64,000 nt of DNA from Nitrosomonas sp. (GCA_031316255.1 JALDQW010000001.1:434001-498000); one strand, 5' to 3'. Counted from the first letter of the stretch, positions 17,087-28,186 are shown. Program-made: numbers and translations. Notes: generated from the sequence alone by a model not told the origin.

Positions 17087-19807
17087 CTACTTAATCTTGC
17101 CGTGACAATGCTTGTATTTTTTGCCCGAACCACAAGGACACGGTTGATTGCGCCCGACTTTATCGCCCTCACGTACAAAAGGCTGTATTTTATCATCCGA
17201 ACCCTGGTCACCACCCACACTATCTGCGGCAACATCATGATGATACTCAACTTTCTCGGGTGACTTCATTGTTTCGGTGACCGCTTCAACTTGCTGTTCG
17301 TTTTTAATCTGAACAGTCATCAGTATTCTAGTTACTTCAGCCTTGATTTCTTCAAGCATATTGGTAAACAGTTCGAATGCTTCGCGTTTATACTCCTGTT
17401 TAGGATTTTTTTGTGCGTAGCCACGCAAATGTATTCCGTGTCGCAAATGGTCCAATGCGGCAAGATGTTCACGCCAGTGCGCATCAATAATTTGCAACAT
17501 TAACGCGCGTTCATATTGCTGCATAATTCCCGCGCCGATCTGATCGACCTTGCCCTGATAATGTTGTGCTGCAATATCAATAATCCGGTCGCACAATATT
17601 TCATCATGCAAGTCCGTTTCTTCATCCAGCCATTTCTGTATTGGCAAATGCAATTGATACTCGGACGCCAGCGCTTTTTCCAGTCCCGGCACATCCCATT
17701 GTTCCTCGACGCTTTGCAGCGGGATATGCAGACTGAACAAGCCGGTCAGCACACTTTCACGGACAGCAGTAATGGTTTCCGTAATATCATGTTCTGTTTC
17801 CAGCAATTCATTGCGCTGTTGATAAATAACGCTACGCTGATCGTTGGCCACATCATCGTAATCCAACAACTGTTTACGGATATCAAAATTTCGCGCCTCT
17901 ACCTTGCGCTGCGCATTTTCGATCGCCCGCGTAACCCAGGGATGCTCAATCGCTTCACCTTCGGGCATTTTGAGACGATTCATGATACTCGCAACACGAT
18001 CAGAGGCAAAAATACGCAACAAAGGATCTTCAAGCGACAAATAAAACCGGCTTGACCCTGGGTCGCCTTGTCTGCCTGAGCGGCCTCTTAACTGATTGTC
18101 AACCCGGCGCGACTCATGCCGCTCAGTAGCGATAATATGTAATCCGCCTTTTTGCAGCACATCATCATGCACCACCTGCCATTTATCATAGACATCCTTA
18201 ATCCGCTTTTCTTTCTCGGCATCGCTCAGTTTTTCGTCATTTCGTATACTTTCAATTTCCGGCTCGGGATTCCCCCCTAAAACAATATCCGTCCCCCGCC
18301 CTGCCATATTGGTCGCAATGGTAATCATTTTTGGACGTCCGGCCTGAACAATGATATTGGCTTCACTGGCATGCTGCTTTGCGTTCAGCACCTGATGCGG
18401 TAATTTTGCACGATCCAGCAATTTGGACAGCAAAATGTTATTTTCAATGGATGTTGTACCAACCAGTACAGGCTGTCCACTGTCATAACATTCTCGTATT
18501 CCTTCGATCACAGCAGTATACTTTTCATCCATGGTACGAAAAACCAGATCCATGCGATCATCCCGCACCATTGCCCGATGCGTTGGAATAATCACAGTCT
18601 CGAGACCGTAGATTTGCTGAAATTCGGCGGCTTCGGTATCCGCGGTTCCAGTCATACCCGCTAATTTATGATACATGCGAAAATAATTCTGGAACGTAAT
18701 CGACGCCAGTGTCTGGTTTTCCTTCTGAATGGTCACACCTTCTTTTGCCTCAACAGCCTGGTGCAACCCATCCGACCAGCGTCTGCCAGCCATCAAACGC
18801 CCGGTGAACTCATCGACAATTACGACTTCACCATTCTGCAACACATAATGCTGGTCCAGAAAATACAGCGCATGTGCGCGCAGACCGGCTGTCAAGTGAT
18901 GTATCAAACTGACATTTGCCGGGTCGTACAGACTCGAACCCGATTTAAGCAGTCCGGCTTCTGCCAGCAGCTTTTCAGCATGCTCAAAGCCTTCTTCACT
19001 CAATGTCACCTGATGCGCTTTTTCATCAACACTATAATCGCCCTGCCCGTCTTCTGTTTCCTGACGGATTAATTTCGGAATCAGCTTGTTGATACGTATA
19101 TAGATTTCTGTGTCGCCTTCGGCCTGACCGGAAATAATCAACGGCGTGCGCGCCTCATCAATCAGAATGGAATCGACCTCATCCACGATGGCGAAATTGA
19201 GGTGACGCTGAACACGTTCAGCCTGATGCGTAACCATATTGTCACGCAAATAATCGAAACCATACTCGTTATTAGTGCCATAGGTAATATCCGCGGCATA
19301 AGCCTTCTTTTTCTCGTCATGCGGCATATGCCCATAAATGACGCCGACACTCATACCCAGAAATTCATAGATCTTGCCCATCCAGCCTGCATCGCGTTTG
19401 GCCAGATAATCATTGACCGTCACGACATGAACACCGTGACCGGACAGTGCATTTAAATATGCCGGCAGCGTCGCTACGAGCGTTTTACCTTCACCCGTGC
19501 GCATTTCCGAAATTTTTCCATCATGCAACACCATACCGCCAATCAATTGCACGTCAAAATGGCGCATTTTCAGCACTCGCTTACCCGTTTCGCGTACTAC
19601 CGCAAACGCCTCGGGCAAAATCTCATCCAGTGTCTCTCCGTCATTGATACGTTGTTTAAATTCTTCGGTTTTGGCGCGCAATTGCGCATCCGACAGTTTT
19701 TCAATTTCCTCTTCAAGTGAATTGATCACATCAACCGTTTTGGAGTACTGCTTAACAATACGGTCGTTACGGCTACCAAAAACCTTTTTAAGTAGATTTC
19801 CTAACAT
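17087..19807 (-). CDS. secA: Preprotein translocase ATPase SecA
   Basis: A 906-residue SecA, full length. Walker A is [17 protein letters not shown] near residue 103, the DEAD-type motif is [16 protein letters not shown] near residue 210, and the second helicase domain has [19 protein letters not shown] and the [13 protein letters not shown] motif. The C-terminus keeps the zinc-binding SEC-C tail [18 protein letters not shown], which binds SecB. It drives export through SecYEG. Confidence 0.98.
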   Translation of the reverse strand: MLGNLLKKVFGSRNDRIVKQYSKTVDVINSLEEEIEKLSDAQLRAKTEEFKQRINDGETLDEILPEAFAVVRETGKRVLKMRHFDVQLIGGMVLHDGKISEMRTGEGKTLVATLPAYLNALSGHGVHVVTVNDYLAKRDAGWMGKIYEFLGMSVGVIYGHMPHDEKKKAYAADITYGTNNEYGFDYLRDNMVTHQAERVQRHLNFAIVDEVDSILIDEARTPLIISGQAEGDTEIYIRINKLIPKLIRQETEDGQGDYSVDEKAHQVTLSEEGFEHAEKLLAEAGLLKSGSSLYDPANVSLIHHLTAGLRAHALYFLDQHYVLQNGEVVIVDEFTGRLMAGRRWSDGLHQAVEAKEGVTIQKENQTLASITFQNYFRMYHKLAGMTGTADTEAAEFQQIYGLETVIIPTHRAMVRDDRMDLVFRTMDEKYTAVIEGIRECYDSGQPVLVGTTSIENNILLSKLLDRAKLPHQVLNAKQHASEANIIVQAGRPKMITIATNMAGRGTDIVLGGNPEPEIESIRNDEKLSDAEKEKRIKDVYDKWQVVHDDVLQKGGLHIIATERHESRRVDNQLRGRSGRQGDPGSSRFYLSLEDPLLRIFASDRVASIMNRLKMPEGEAIEHPWVTRAIENAQRKVEARNFDIRKQLLDYDDVANDQRSVIYQQRNELLETEHDITETITAVRESVLTGLFSLHIPLQSVEEQWDVPGLEKALASEYQLHLPIQKWLDEETDLHDEILCDRIIDIAAQHYQGKVDQIGAGIMQQYERALMLQIIDAHWREHLAALDHLRHGIHLRGYAQKNPKQEYKREAFELFTNMLEEIKAEVTRILMTVQIKNEQQVEAVTETMKSPEKVEYHHDVAADSVGGDQGSDDKIQPFVREGDKVGRNQPCPCGSGKKYKHCHGKIK

Positions 19808-20011
19808 AACAATCTGTAATAAAAATTAATATCCGGAAAAACAAAGAGCGAGACACGATGCCTCACTCTTCTTTAGAAAAAACAACGCATACACATACGC
19901 TACACAAATCCAAGCAACTCGCTCGACTTTGAGCACATCAACATTTTCATCAACATACACAGTGTGCTTTGTCGGGTAGCGGGCGTTTAATTTCGCTTCA
20001 GCTTCAAAATA

Positions 20012-20929
20012 TCAACCCGGTTTTTTGAGAAATCGGGATGGATTTTGCGGCACGTCTTTATGTCTGATCTCGAAATGCAAATGCGGCCCCGTTGAACGCC
20101 CGGTACTGCCTACTTCTGCAATCTTCTGCCCTTGAGTGACAATCTGACCCACTTCAACATGCAATTTTGAAGCATGGGCATAGCGGCTAATCATGTCATC
20201 ACCGTGATCTATTTCGACCATCTTACCATACTCGGAATGCCTATCGGAATAAACAACTACGCCACCGGCCGCTGCACGGATGGGTGTACCCCTTTTTGCA
20301 GCAAAATCGACGCCTTCATGAAAAGCGCGTCTCCCCGTAAACGGATCGATCCTAACCCCGAATCCGGATGAATACCAATCGGTATCAACCGGCATTACGG
20401 TGGGCAATACTCTTTTTGACAATTTCTCGACTCGTATGAATGATTCCAGCGCACCCAGTCTGTCAGAGCGTTCTTCGAGCATATCGGACAATTCATGCAG
20501 TTTTCTATCGAACTCGCCAAATGAAATGGATTCCGTGTGCAAATCGGCATAAGCGCCGCCCTGACCCGGCGACTGTTCCAGCATAAAACCTTCGGGTTCC
20601 ACACCGGAGGATTCGAGCAGCTGAGCACCCAACGCATCCAGGCGCAACAACTGTGCCTGCATCTTACCCAGTTTAATCGCCATAACATTTAGATCATCAT
20701 GCAAATGCGATTGCATTTTCTGATGCCTTTCTTCCTGCGGACTGACAAGCAGGGCCTTTAATACCGGCGATTCTATTCGATCCGCATAGCGCAATGAGAC
20801 AAAATTCAAACCAAGCGCCAATAACAGCACGGAAATTAGAAATACACCAGCCAGTACTGTAAGATGTACCTTAGTCAATACCAGTTTCTTTGCCTGAACC
20901 GATTGACTGGAAATCAAAATAATATTCAT
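20012..20929 (-). CDS. M23-family peptidase (LytM domain), membrane anchored
   Basis: A 305-residue envelope protein: one N-terminal membrane helix (VHLTVLAGVFLISVLLLALG), a coiled-coil-like stretch (residues 60 to 170), then an M23 domain. The zinc ligands appear as HEGVDFA and HLHFEIRH, with the intermediate YAHASKL histidine, so it could be an active peptidoglycan endopeptidase. It is divergent from the DciA-like gene and neighbours secA, a common betaproteobacterial arrangement. Confidence 0.9.
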   Translation of the reverse strand: MNIILISSQSVQAKKLVLTKVHLTVLAGVFLISVLLLALGLNFVSLRYADRIESPVLKALLVSPQEERHQKMQSHLHDDLNVMAIKLGKMQAQLLRLDALGAQLLESSGVEPEGFMLEQSPGQGGAYADLHTESISFGEFDRKLHELSDMLEERSDRLGALESFIRVEKLSKRVLPTVMPVDTDWYSSGFGVRIDPFTGRRAFHEGVDFAAKRGTPIRAAAGGVVVYSDRHSEYGKMVEIDHGDDMISRYAHASKLHVEVGQIVTQGQKIAEVGSTGRSTGPHLHFEIRHKDVPQNPSRFLKKPG

Positions 20930-20960
20930 AGTGTGAACAATGGAAATTTTTTAAAAATCC

Positions 20961-21431
20961 ATGACCTCTCAAAATATAAAGACATATCTGCGCGCCCTGG
21001 GTAAAAATCCCGAACACGCGGACTTATTTAATCGCGCCGGCCAAATCAAAAAAATGGAACGAATGTTCGCAGCGGCATCCATTATTCCCGCTCATTTAAG
21101 CAAACATTACAAACTCGGCCCATTTTCAAACGGACAGCTAACACTGCTGGCCGAAAACGCATCCGTTGCCACCAAACTTAAGCATATTTCACCTTCTCTC
21201 TTGCTTAAGATGCAAAATAAGGGATGGAAAGTATCATCAATCAAAATTATGGTTCAAAAACCTGATTGTCTCGATCATACCGCATTGCGTCAGAAAGAAG
21301 CGCTTAAATCCAGAAAACCCGGAATCAGCCACCGAGGCATCGCAAGCCTCAGCCGTTTCGCCGATACATTACCGGACTCGGAGCTCAAACACAGTATCCA
21401 GCAACTCCTTAAACATAAAGATCAAGTTTAA
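20961..21431 (+). CDS. DciA-like protein (DUF721 family)
   Basis: A 156-residue protein whose N-terminal 100 residues fit the DUF721 fold (LSKHYKLGPFSNGQLTLLAE, then ASVATKLKHISPSLLLKMQN). The DciA members of this family load the replicative helicase in bacteria without DnaC. Whether this copy performs that role is inferred from family membership. The start lies 31 bases from the divergent M23 gene, so the two promoters overlap. Confidence 0.75.
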   Translation: MTSQNIKTYLRALGKNPEHADLFNRAGQIKKMERMFAAASIIPAHLSKHYKLGPFSNGQLTLLAENASVATKLKHISPSLLLKMQNKGWKVSSIKIMVQKPDCLDHTALRQKEALKSRKPGISHRGIASLSRFADTLPDSELKHSIQQLLKHKDQV

Positions 21432-21553
21432 TAGACAGTTTGTTTCGGGTTTCAAATCTTCATCCAGACAGTAGACAATTTAATCCCTTAATTCTAGATT
21501 AATTCAAAATCAATGTCATATAGTTTATTGAACCGGCAACACAATCAGTCCAC

Positions 21554-23254
21554 TTAAAATTGTGAAGCCGTGAGCGCAACATCGGCATGCCGCCATGCGT
21601 TTTCAAACGCTTTCATTACCTCATCCGATGACTTGCCCTGCGCATTGAGACTTTGCATCAACCCGTACAAACCCCAGCCGTTTTTTGGATAATTCTTTAA
21701 ATTTTCCTGATAGACCGCTTCTGCACGCGCAAAGTCTCCCGATGTGAGCAGCGCTTTACCCAATGTATGACGCGTTGAATAATACCAATACGGCGGCTCC
21801 ATATATGGCAAACCGTCCTGGATGGCGACAGCATGCTCAAATGCAGAAATTGCCTGCAATTGCTTGCCCTGCGCCATGAACTGCTCGCCCGCAACCAAGA
21901 AATCGGCAATCTGCAATAGCCTGCTTGCTGGATAGTCCATTGCATCCAGCGCAGTAATGCTGGCATTCGTTTTCAATTCAATCAGTCTGGCATGTTCTGT
22001 ACGCGCGGCATCGATGCGGCCAAGTCGAATATTGGCCAATGCACGCGCGTAATGCCAGATCGCAGTGGACAAAACCCGATGGGCAGGCGGCTGTGGTTCG
22101 GCAAGAATCTCATGCCATTTACCAAAACCTGTCAATGAAAGCAAAGGAATTGTTTTATAAAACTCGACTACCGGAAATTCATCAACCAGTTCTTCCGATA
22201 TACTTTCAGCCACTTTGTGCGCTGTTTCAAATGCATCCCGGCTGCGCCCCTCCATGCTGTACGCCGCCCACAAGAAATGAAGATTATGCGGATAATATGC
22301 CGCAGGATAGAAGCCGCCAGCATTGCACGCTGCAATATACGCCTCATCAACGGCAGCAGCTTTCATATTCGCCTTTGCGGCATCGCTATAGCGCCCAACG
22401 CGCCAATATGTATGCGAAGGCATATGAACGAGATGGCCAGCGCCCGGAACCAGATCCAGTAATACATCCGCCGCCTGCTCAGCCCTGCCTGGATTCGATG
22501 ACGATTCAACTGCATGAATATAAAGATGAATACCGAGTGGATGCCGTGACGACCGTTCGAGCACATTTTCAAGAACCTTGATCAATTCAGCGGTCAGCGC
22601 CTTGGGTGTATCCGGGTCGAGCCAGTAATCCCAAGGCATTAAATTCATCATGGACTCCGCGTATAAGCTCGCCGCATCATCATCAACCGGATATTTCCGG
22701 GAAAGATCGCGCATGGCTTCCATGTAGGCTTGATCGAGTTGATCGCGTGTCGTCGACAGATCACCGTTATACCGCGTCGCCAGCGCATCAATATAATCCC
22801 CTTCTTTTTCGCTGGCATGGTGTTTGAGCGCAACCGCCTTTTGAATCGCGGCAAAAGCCTGCACACGCGCCTCATCTGCCATTACAACTTTGCCATGATG
22901 GGTAACATTGATATTCGGCCCCAATGCCAACGCTTCTCCCCAATAACACATTGCACAGCGGTCGTCGAGTTTCTGCGCTGCGTGAAACGCACGCACGGAT
23001 TCCGCATGGTTATATGCAAAGCTCAAAACAAGCGCCTGATTAAAATAACGTTGCGCACCCGGATTCCGCGTCGAAATCGCATGATGGTACGCTCCCATTC
23101 CGCTTAACAAAGGAACGCCGGTTTCTTGCTCCCATTCTCGGGTGTGTGGTAAAAAGTTATCGCCTGACTGCGTTGACTGCAAGGTCTGCTGTGCGCACCC
23201 GGTCAACAACACTGCAATACAGAACAATATCAAGCTTACTCGATATAAATCCAT
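21554..23254 (-). CDS. TPR-repeat lipoprotein of unknown function
   Basis: The 566-residue protein starts with a lipoprotein signal (LILFCIAVLLTGCAQQ, lipobox LTGC). It then contains several helical tetratricopeptide-like repeats, for example YFNQALVLSFAYNHAESVRA and RAEAVYQENLKNYPKNGW. An H-x-PSHTYWRVGRYSDA block near residue 280 is typical of a large uncharacterised TPR family. It is probably an outer-membrane or periplasmic scaffold; no partner is evident nearby. Confidence 0.8.
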   Translation of the reverse strand: MDLYRVSLILFCIAVLLTGCAQQTLQSTQSGDNFLPHTREWEQETGVPLLSGMGAYHHAISTRNPGAQRYFNQALVLSFAYNHAESVRAFHAAQKLDDRCAMCYWGEALALGPNINVTHHGKVVMADEARVQAFAAIQKAVALKHHASEKEGDYIDALATRYNGDLSTTRDQLDQAYMEAMRDLSRKYPVDDDAASLYAESMMNLMPWDYWLDPDTPKALTAELIKVLENVLERSSRHPLGIHLYIHAVESSSNPGRAEQAADVLLDLVPGAGHLVHMPSHTYWRVGRYSDAAKANMKAAAVDEAYIAACNAGGFYPAAYYPHNLHFLWAAYSMEGRSRDAFETAHKVAESISEELVDEFPVVEFYKTIPLLSLTGFGKWHEILAEPQPPAHRVLSTAIWHYARALANIRLGRIDAARTEHARLIELKTNASITALDAMDYPASRLLQIADFLVAGEQFMAQGKQLQAISAFEHAVAIQDGLPYMEPPYWYYSTRHTLGKALLTSGDFARAEAVYQENLKNYPKNGWGLYGLMQSLNAQGKSSDEVMKAFENAWRHADVALTASQF

Positions 23255-23492
23255 ACCCCCTCCACCGATTTATTCATTACAATGAGCAACCGTCAGAAAA
23301 TAACAAATTGTTTTGTTGTCTTTTCCATGCCAATTCATTTCACTCGTATATAATCAGTATAAAAGGGTTTCATCAGATTCTCAAAACAAATGCAATACTC
23401 AAATTTATTACCCTGCTTTGAACATGCTTAATGTAAAGCAACTTCTTGAACAATTATCTATCCAAGTTAATTTATAAAAATCATCTAATTTT

Positions 23493-25349
23493 ATGAATGT
23501 TTTTTATGAAGAATCCGGTAGTTTCAAGGTCGGGACAATCCTGGCTGACAATACCACTTCATTACAAGTAGAGGCGGCACATGGAAAACGCTCAAAAATA
23601 AAGGCGTCGTCTGTGCTGCTCCGATTTGAAACGCCAGCATTGATCGAGTTTATGGAGAAAGCCCATGAGATCGCGGATGAACTGGATCCCGATTTTCTCT
23701 GGGAATGCTGTGTACAAGACACCGAATTTGAAAGCGACGTTCTGGCAACAGAATATTTCGGGCACAACCCTGATCCGGTAGAGGCCGCAGCGACATTGAT
23801 CTTGCTGCACAATGCGCCGATGTATTTTTACAAAAAAGGCAAAGGCCGATACAAAGCCGCACCGCCGGATGCGCTCAAGGCGGCTATTGCCAGTCAGGAA
23901 AGAAAACGCGCTCAGGCTGAAGTTAAAGCGCGATATATCGAGCAACTGAGTAACACCACCCTTCCGGAAGAATTCAATCCCATTATCACCAATTTGCTGT
24001 ACAACCCCGATAAAAACACAATCGAGTGGAAGGCGCTGGAAGAAGCATGCGCGCTAATGAAATTGTCGCCACCCGGACTACTCGAAAAATGCGGGGCAAT
24101 CCCATCGTCACATGACTATCATTTCAATCAATTTCTCTGGGAACATTTTCCCAACGGAACCGGGTTTAGTGATGCGGATAAGCAACAGGATTTAAATGAC
24201 TGGAACGATTTGCCGGTTGCCGAAGTTTCCGCTTACAGTATCGATGACGCTTCCACCACAGAAATCGACGACGCTTTCTCGATTACACCGTTGAAACTGG
24301 GCAGCTTCCGTATCGGCATTCATATCGCAGCGCCCGCATTGGGCATACAACCGGATTCGCCCTTGGACAAAACTGTATCCGAACGTTTGTCAACAGTTTA
24401 TGTGCCCGGCAGGAAAATAACCATGTTGCCTGACACCGCCATTCAGCATTACACATTAAGTGAGAATAGAATCTGTCCAGCAGTTTCACTGTATCTGGAT
24501 GTCGCGGATGACTATACCGTCACCCGCATTGAGAGCCGTATCGAAAAAATAAAAATTGCGAAAAATCTGCGTCATGAAACACTGGAAACATATTTTAATG
24601 AAAATACCCTGACACAAGATGATTCAAATCATCCATTTATAGCGGAGTTGCGCATTTTATGGCATTTTGCCTGCAAAATGGAAGCATTACGCGGCAAAGC
24701 CAACGATTCCAATAATGACAAAACTGATTACAGCTTCGATGTCGAGAATGACCACGTCACCATTAAGGAACGCAGGCGCGGTTCGCCCATAGACAAAGTT
24801 GTGTCCGAGCTGATGATTTACGCCAACACAGAATGGGGCAGGCAGCTTGCTGAAGCCGGGATCGCCGGTATTTATCGCAATCAAAGTAACGGCAAGGTAA
24901 AAATGAGTACTTCCCCGGCGCCGCATCAGGGGCTTGGTGTTGCACAATACGCATGGATCAGCTCACCGATGCGCCGTTATGTAGACTTAATCAACCAGTG
25001 GCAACTCATCGCAATGATCAATGGAGAAGCGCCACCTTATACCCGTGACAGCGAAAATTTGCTAATCGCAATGCGGGATTTTGAAAATGCACATAGCATT
25101 TACGGTGATTTCCAGCGTTCAATGGAACACTATTGGTGTCTGCGTTGGTTAATACAAGAAAACATACAGACCATCAATGCACTGGTGATTAAAGAAAATC
25201 TCGTCAAGTTTGATCATATGCCGTTGATAATGCGGATACCTTCCCTGCCCAACATGACACCGGATTCCTATGTAAAACTGGAAATCCAGAATATCGACTT
25301 GCTGGATCGCACCTTGCGCGCAAAATTTGTCGAAAAGCTGGAATCATGA
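23493..25349 (+). CDS. RNase II/VacB-family exoribonuclease (RNB domain)
   Basis: A 618-residue protein with an RNB catalytic domain. The acidic metal-binding cluster appears in STTEIDDAFSI near residue 250, followed by FRIGIHIAAPALGI and SERLSTVYVPGRKITMLP; the final catalytic region is SSPMRRYVDLINQWQL. It lacks an obvious cold-shock domain at the N-terminus, so it resembles the shorter VacB-like betaproteobacterial branch rather than classical RNase R. It likely degrades RNA 3' to 5'. Confidence 0.88.
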   Translation: MNVFYEESGSFKVGTILADNTTSLQVEAAHGKRSKIKASSVLLRFETPALIEFMEKAHEIADELDPDFLWECCVQDTEFESDVLATEYFGHNPDPVEAAATLILLHNAPMYFYKKGKGRYKAAPPDALKAAIASQERKRAQAEVKARYIEQLSNTTLPEEFNPIITNLLYNPDKNTIEWKALEEACALMKLSPPGLLEKCGAIPSSHDYHFNQFLWEHFPNGTGFSDADKQQDLNDWNDLPVAEVSAYSIDDASTTEIDDAFSITPLKLGSFRIGIHIAAPALGIQPDSPLDKTVSERLSTVYVPGRKITMLPDTAIQHYTLSENRICPAVSLYLDVADDYTVTRIESRIEKIKIAKNLRHETLETYFNENTLTQDDSNHPFIAELRILWHFACKMEALRGKANDSNNDKTDYSFDVENDHVTIKERRRGSPIDKVVSELMIYANTEWGRQLAEAGIAGIYRNQSNGKVKMSTSPAPHQGLGVAQYAWISSPMRRYVDLINQWQLIAMINGEAPPYTRDSENLLIAMRDFENAHSIYGDFQRSMEHYWCLRWLIQENIQTINALVIKENLVKFDHMPLIMRIPSLPNMTPDSYVKLEIQNIDLLDRTLRAKFVEKLES

Positions 25350-25454
25350 GTATCGTATCCAATAGCATGTATGATTTTGGTTAATTTATGTGACAAGTTT
25401 TGAGTTGTTGCCTAAAATAGTGCAGATTTAAATTCACCTTCAAGGTTTCAATCT

Positions 25455-26366
25455 TTGTCAGTCGCTATACACAACGAATTATCGGTGGTCAGCTTTGAGC
25501 GCAAGCAAACGCGCCGTCTGGTAAACGCCATGCTGTTTTCGTTAATACTGCATCTCACCATTTTATTTGGCGTAACATTTAAATTCCCGACACCCGATTT
25601 CGACAAAATCGCCACATCACTGGAAGTTGTGCTGATCAACAGTAAAACCAAACTGGCGCCAACCGACACCCAGTTACTCGCGCAAGCAAATCTTGATGGC
25701 GGCGGTAATATCGACGAAGACCGTCGCGCCAAGACACCTTTCCCGTTAATACCAAAAAGTAAACCCGTCAGGGATACCATTGCAGCGGAAGAAAAGGTCA
25801 AGCAACTGGAACAGGAAACGCAAAAACTAATGACAGCTTTGCAAAGTGAAGAAAGTATTCAACAGACTGACACAAATCAGAACCAACCCGAGAAACAAAT
25901 CTCAACACCGGACCTGAATTCAACCGATTTACTCCAGCGCAGCCTGGATATTGCGCGCCTGAAAGCACAAATTGCAGAGGATCATGATGCCTATCAGAAA
26001 CGGCCTAAACGCAGATTTGTCGGTGCGCGCACCACTGAATACCGCTTTGCACGTTATGTTGAAGACTGGCGCCTCAAAGTGGAGCGTATTGGCAACCTGA
26101 ATTATCCGGAAGATGCCAAAAGAGAAAAAATTTATGGAAACCTGCAGTTGACTGTTGGCATTCGCGCCGACGGCAGTCTTGAATCCATTGGCATTAACCG
26201 GTCATCCGGCTTCAAAATTCTCGACGACGCCGCCATCCGCATAGTCAGGCTCGCGGGTAAAAACGGTTTTGCGCCGTTCCCACCGGACATCAGCCGGGAT
26301 ACGGATATTCTGCATATTACCCGCACCTGGGTTTTCGCACGTTCAGATACCCTGGTCAGCCAATAA
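25455..26366 (+). CDS. TonB-family energy transducer
   Basis: The 303-residue protein begins with a TTG codon at 25455 preceded by AAGG. It has one membrane helix (MLFSLILHLTILFGVTF) and a long charged linker with QE-rich coiled coil. The C-terminal TonB fold runs RLKVERIGNLNYPEDAKREK, then GSLESIGINRSSGFKILDDA. It passes proton-motive energy to outer-membrane receptors, or acts in envelope integrity. aroE follows 19 bases downstream. Confidence 0.85.
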   Translation: MSVAIHNELSVVSFERKQTRRLVNAMLFSLILHLTILFGVTFKFPTPDFDKIATSLEVVLINSKTKLAPTDTQLLAQANLDGGGNIDEDRRAKTPFPLIPKSKPVRDTIAAEEKVKQLEQETQKLMTALQSEESIQQTDTNQNQPEKQISTPDLNSTDLLQRSLDIARLKAQIAEDHDAYQKRPKRRFVGARTTEYRFARYVEDWRLKVERIGNLNYPEDAKREKIYGNLQLTVGIRADGSLESIGINRSSGFKILDDAAIRIVRLAGKNGFAPFPPDISRDTDILHITRTWVFARSDTLVSQ

Positions 26367-26385
26367 ACGAACTTCTTTATCAACA

Positions 26386-27201
26386 ATGACAGACCGTTAC
26401 GCCGTCGTCGGCAACCCCATCGCGCACAGCAAATCACCGCTGATACACACCGCATTCGCCGAACAAACCCGGCAAGATCTGCAATACGAAGCAATTCTGG
26501 CGTCATTGGATGGCTTTGAGGCAACGGTGAACGATTTTTTTCGGCAAGGCGGCAAAGGTATGAATGTCACCGTACCGTTCAAACTGGAAGCCTACCAGCT
26601 CGCAACACAGCTGACGGAACGCGCCGACATTGCCCAGGCGGTCAATACGCTCAAATTCGAAAACAACGGGATTCTGGGAGACAACACTGACGGCGCGGGA
26701 CTGGTTCGAGACATCACCGTTAACCTAAACGTCACGGTTACCGGAAAACGTATCCTGCTGATGGGCGCCGGCGGCGCTGCGCGCGGTGTCATATTGCCGC
26801 TGCTGCAACAAAAACCCGCCATCCTCGCCATTACAAACCGTACGCCGCAAAAAGCTCTGGACTTAAAAAACCAGTTTACCCAGTATGGCCTAATCGCCGG
26901 CGGCGATTACAATCAATTTTCCGGTCAAAGTTTTGACATTATCATCAACGCAACATCGGCCAGTCTTAACAATGCACTGCCTGAATTGCCCTCTGGAATT
27001 TTTGCAGCCGGCGCGCTTGCCTATGACATGATGTACAGCGCCGATCCCACACGATTTCTAAAATATGCTTCACAACAGGGTGCAAAGCACCTGGCCGACG
27101 GCATCGGCATGCTGGTCGAACAGGCGGCTGAATCGTTTTATCTGTGGAGAGGCATAAGACCGGAAACCAAAGACATCATCACTCACATGAAGTCTAACTG
27201 A
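26386..27201 (+). CDS. aroE: Shikimate dehydrogenase
   Basis: A 271-residue enzyme that reduces 3-dehydroshikimate with NADPH in aromatic amino acid synthesis. Motifs seen: the substrate site NPIAHSKSPLIH near residue 8, the catalytic lysine in NVTVPFK near residue 65, the nucleotide-binding GAGGAARG near residue 126, and NRTPQKA. The start at 26386 (MTDRYAVVGNP) fits the family; a longer reading from 26269 only overlaps the previous gene. Confidence 0.96.
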   Translation: MTDRYAVVGNPIAHSKSPLIHTAFAEQTRQDLQYEAILASLDGFEATVNDFFRQGGKGMNVTVPFKLEAYQLATQLTERADIAQAVNTLKFENNGILGDNTDGAGLVRDITVNLNVTVTGKRILLMGAGGAARGVILPLLQQKPAILAITNRTPQKALDLKNQFTQYGLIAGGDYNQFSGQSFDIIINATSASLNNALPELPSGIFAAGALAYDMMYSADPTRFLKYASQQGAKHLADGIGMLVEQAAESFYLWRGIRPETKDIITHMKSN

Positions 27202-27295
27202 CTGATTTATGGTCGTATTAACCCTCCTGGTTTTGACGACTGCGTTCACCATTTGATGCCAGAAAGTCGCAAATCAGTACTTTTTCGAATTTGTC

Positions 27296-27309
27296 TTGAT
27301 TTAAATCAA
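27296..27309 (+). promoter_or_regulatory. Perfect FNR/ANR-type binding site
   Basis: TTGATTTAAATCAA is an exact match to the FNR consensus TTGAT-N4-ATCAA. It is 120 bases upstream of the CBS-domain gene. A class II position (-41.5) would put the transcription start near 27344, leaving an 86-base leader, with TATCGG (27331-27336) as a plausible -10. Regulation by a Crp/Fnr-family oxygen or NO sensor is inferred. Confidence 0.65.
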
Positions 27310-27429
27310 AAAAGATTGACCCCTTATTTCTATCGGCGTAGAGTGCGAAATGAAGCTTGAAAATGATTAATGCACTCTGGTTTTATCTTATTGATGGTCT
27401 CAGTTATTCATTGACAAAGGAGGATTATC

Positions 27430-28017
27430 ATGACCGATTATCATGTGCTTCCGGCACAACGCTTGTCTGGCGCAGTCCGAGTTTTCAAGTCAGCACCCGC
27501 CAAACGCGTCACCCTTGAATCGCCCGCTTTCGACATTATGACCGATTTGCGCCATAGCCATGTGGCAACTATCGAACCGCAAGCCAGTATCGAATGGGCC
27601 AACGACTATATGAAACAGCGCGGCGTTCGTTCGTTATTCGTGCTCAACGGCGACCACATGCTGCAAGGCGTCATCACCGCCACCGACATTCTTGGCGAAA
27701 AACCAATGCGCTTTAATCAGGACCGGCACATCAAACACAGTGAAATCATGGTTTCAGACATCATGACGCCATTGAACAACCTGGAAGCAATTTCGATTGA
27801 TGAAGTTCAGCGTGCAAAGGTAGGACATGTCATCGCCAGTCTGCGCGATGCCGGACGTCAGCACACGCTGGTCATGGATCGAAACAGTGATGGCGGCGTG
27901 AATATCTGCGGCATTTTCTCGCTGACACAAATCGAGAAACAATTGGGACAAGCCATCCCACTTACCGAAGTAGCAAAAACTTTTGCCGAGATTGAAGCAA
28001 CTGTAGTTTCCGGTTAA
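27430..28017 (+). CDS. CBS-domain protein
   Basis: A 195-residue protein with two CBS motifs: one around DLRHSHVATIEPQASIEWAN to VLNGDHMLQGVITATDILG, the second around SDIMTPLNNLEAISIDEVQR to GVNICGIFSLTQIEKQLG. Paired CBS domains bind adenosine nucleotides and usually regulate a partner. A strong ribosome site (AAAGGAGG) precedes the ATG. With the FNR-type box upstream, it is probably induced at low oxygen or under nitrogen-oxide stress. Confidence 0.85.
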   Translation: MTDYHVLPAQRLSGAVRVFKSAPAKRVTLESPAFDIMTDLRHSHVATIEPQASIEWANDYMKQRGVRSLFVLNGDHMLQGVITATDILGEKPMRFNQDRHIKHSEIMVSDIMTPLNNLEAISIDEVQRAKVGHVIASLRDAGRQHTLVMDRNSDGGVNICGIFSLTQIEKQLGQAIPLTEVAKTFAEIEATVVSG

Positions 28018-28061
28018 ACGGACAGACTAATAACTCCTGCAACAGAATTATCATCATTAAA

Positions 28062-28084
28062 GCCTTCTCCCACAGGGAGAAGGC
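28062..28084. terminator. Hairpin after the CBS gene
   Basis: GCCTTCTCCC and GGGAGAAGGC form a perfect 10-bp stem with a three-base loop, 45 bases after the CBS gene stop. No strong T-run follows on the plus strand. The CTCCC/GGGAG core also resembles the extragenic palindromes common in proteobacteria, so it may be a REP-type unit doubling as a terminator. Confidence 0.5.
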
Positions 28085-28186
28085 AATCAACCACGAAGCG
28101 CGATAATTCTTCGGCCTTGTTCAATCACTCTGCTGAACTGCACCGCCTTGCCAGCTCTGTTCTCCAAATGTCGCAACGACGCTTGG

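Noticed and set aside
21554..23254. Long plus-strand frames opposite the TPR lipoprotein gene
   Set aside because: They are antisense shadows; the minus-strand frame has a lipobox, repeats and full length.
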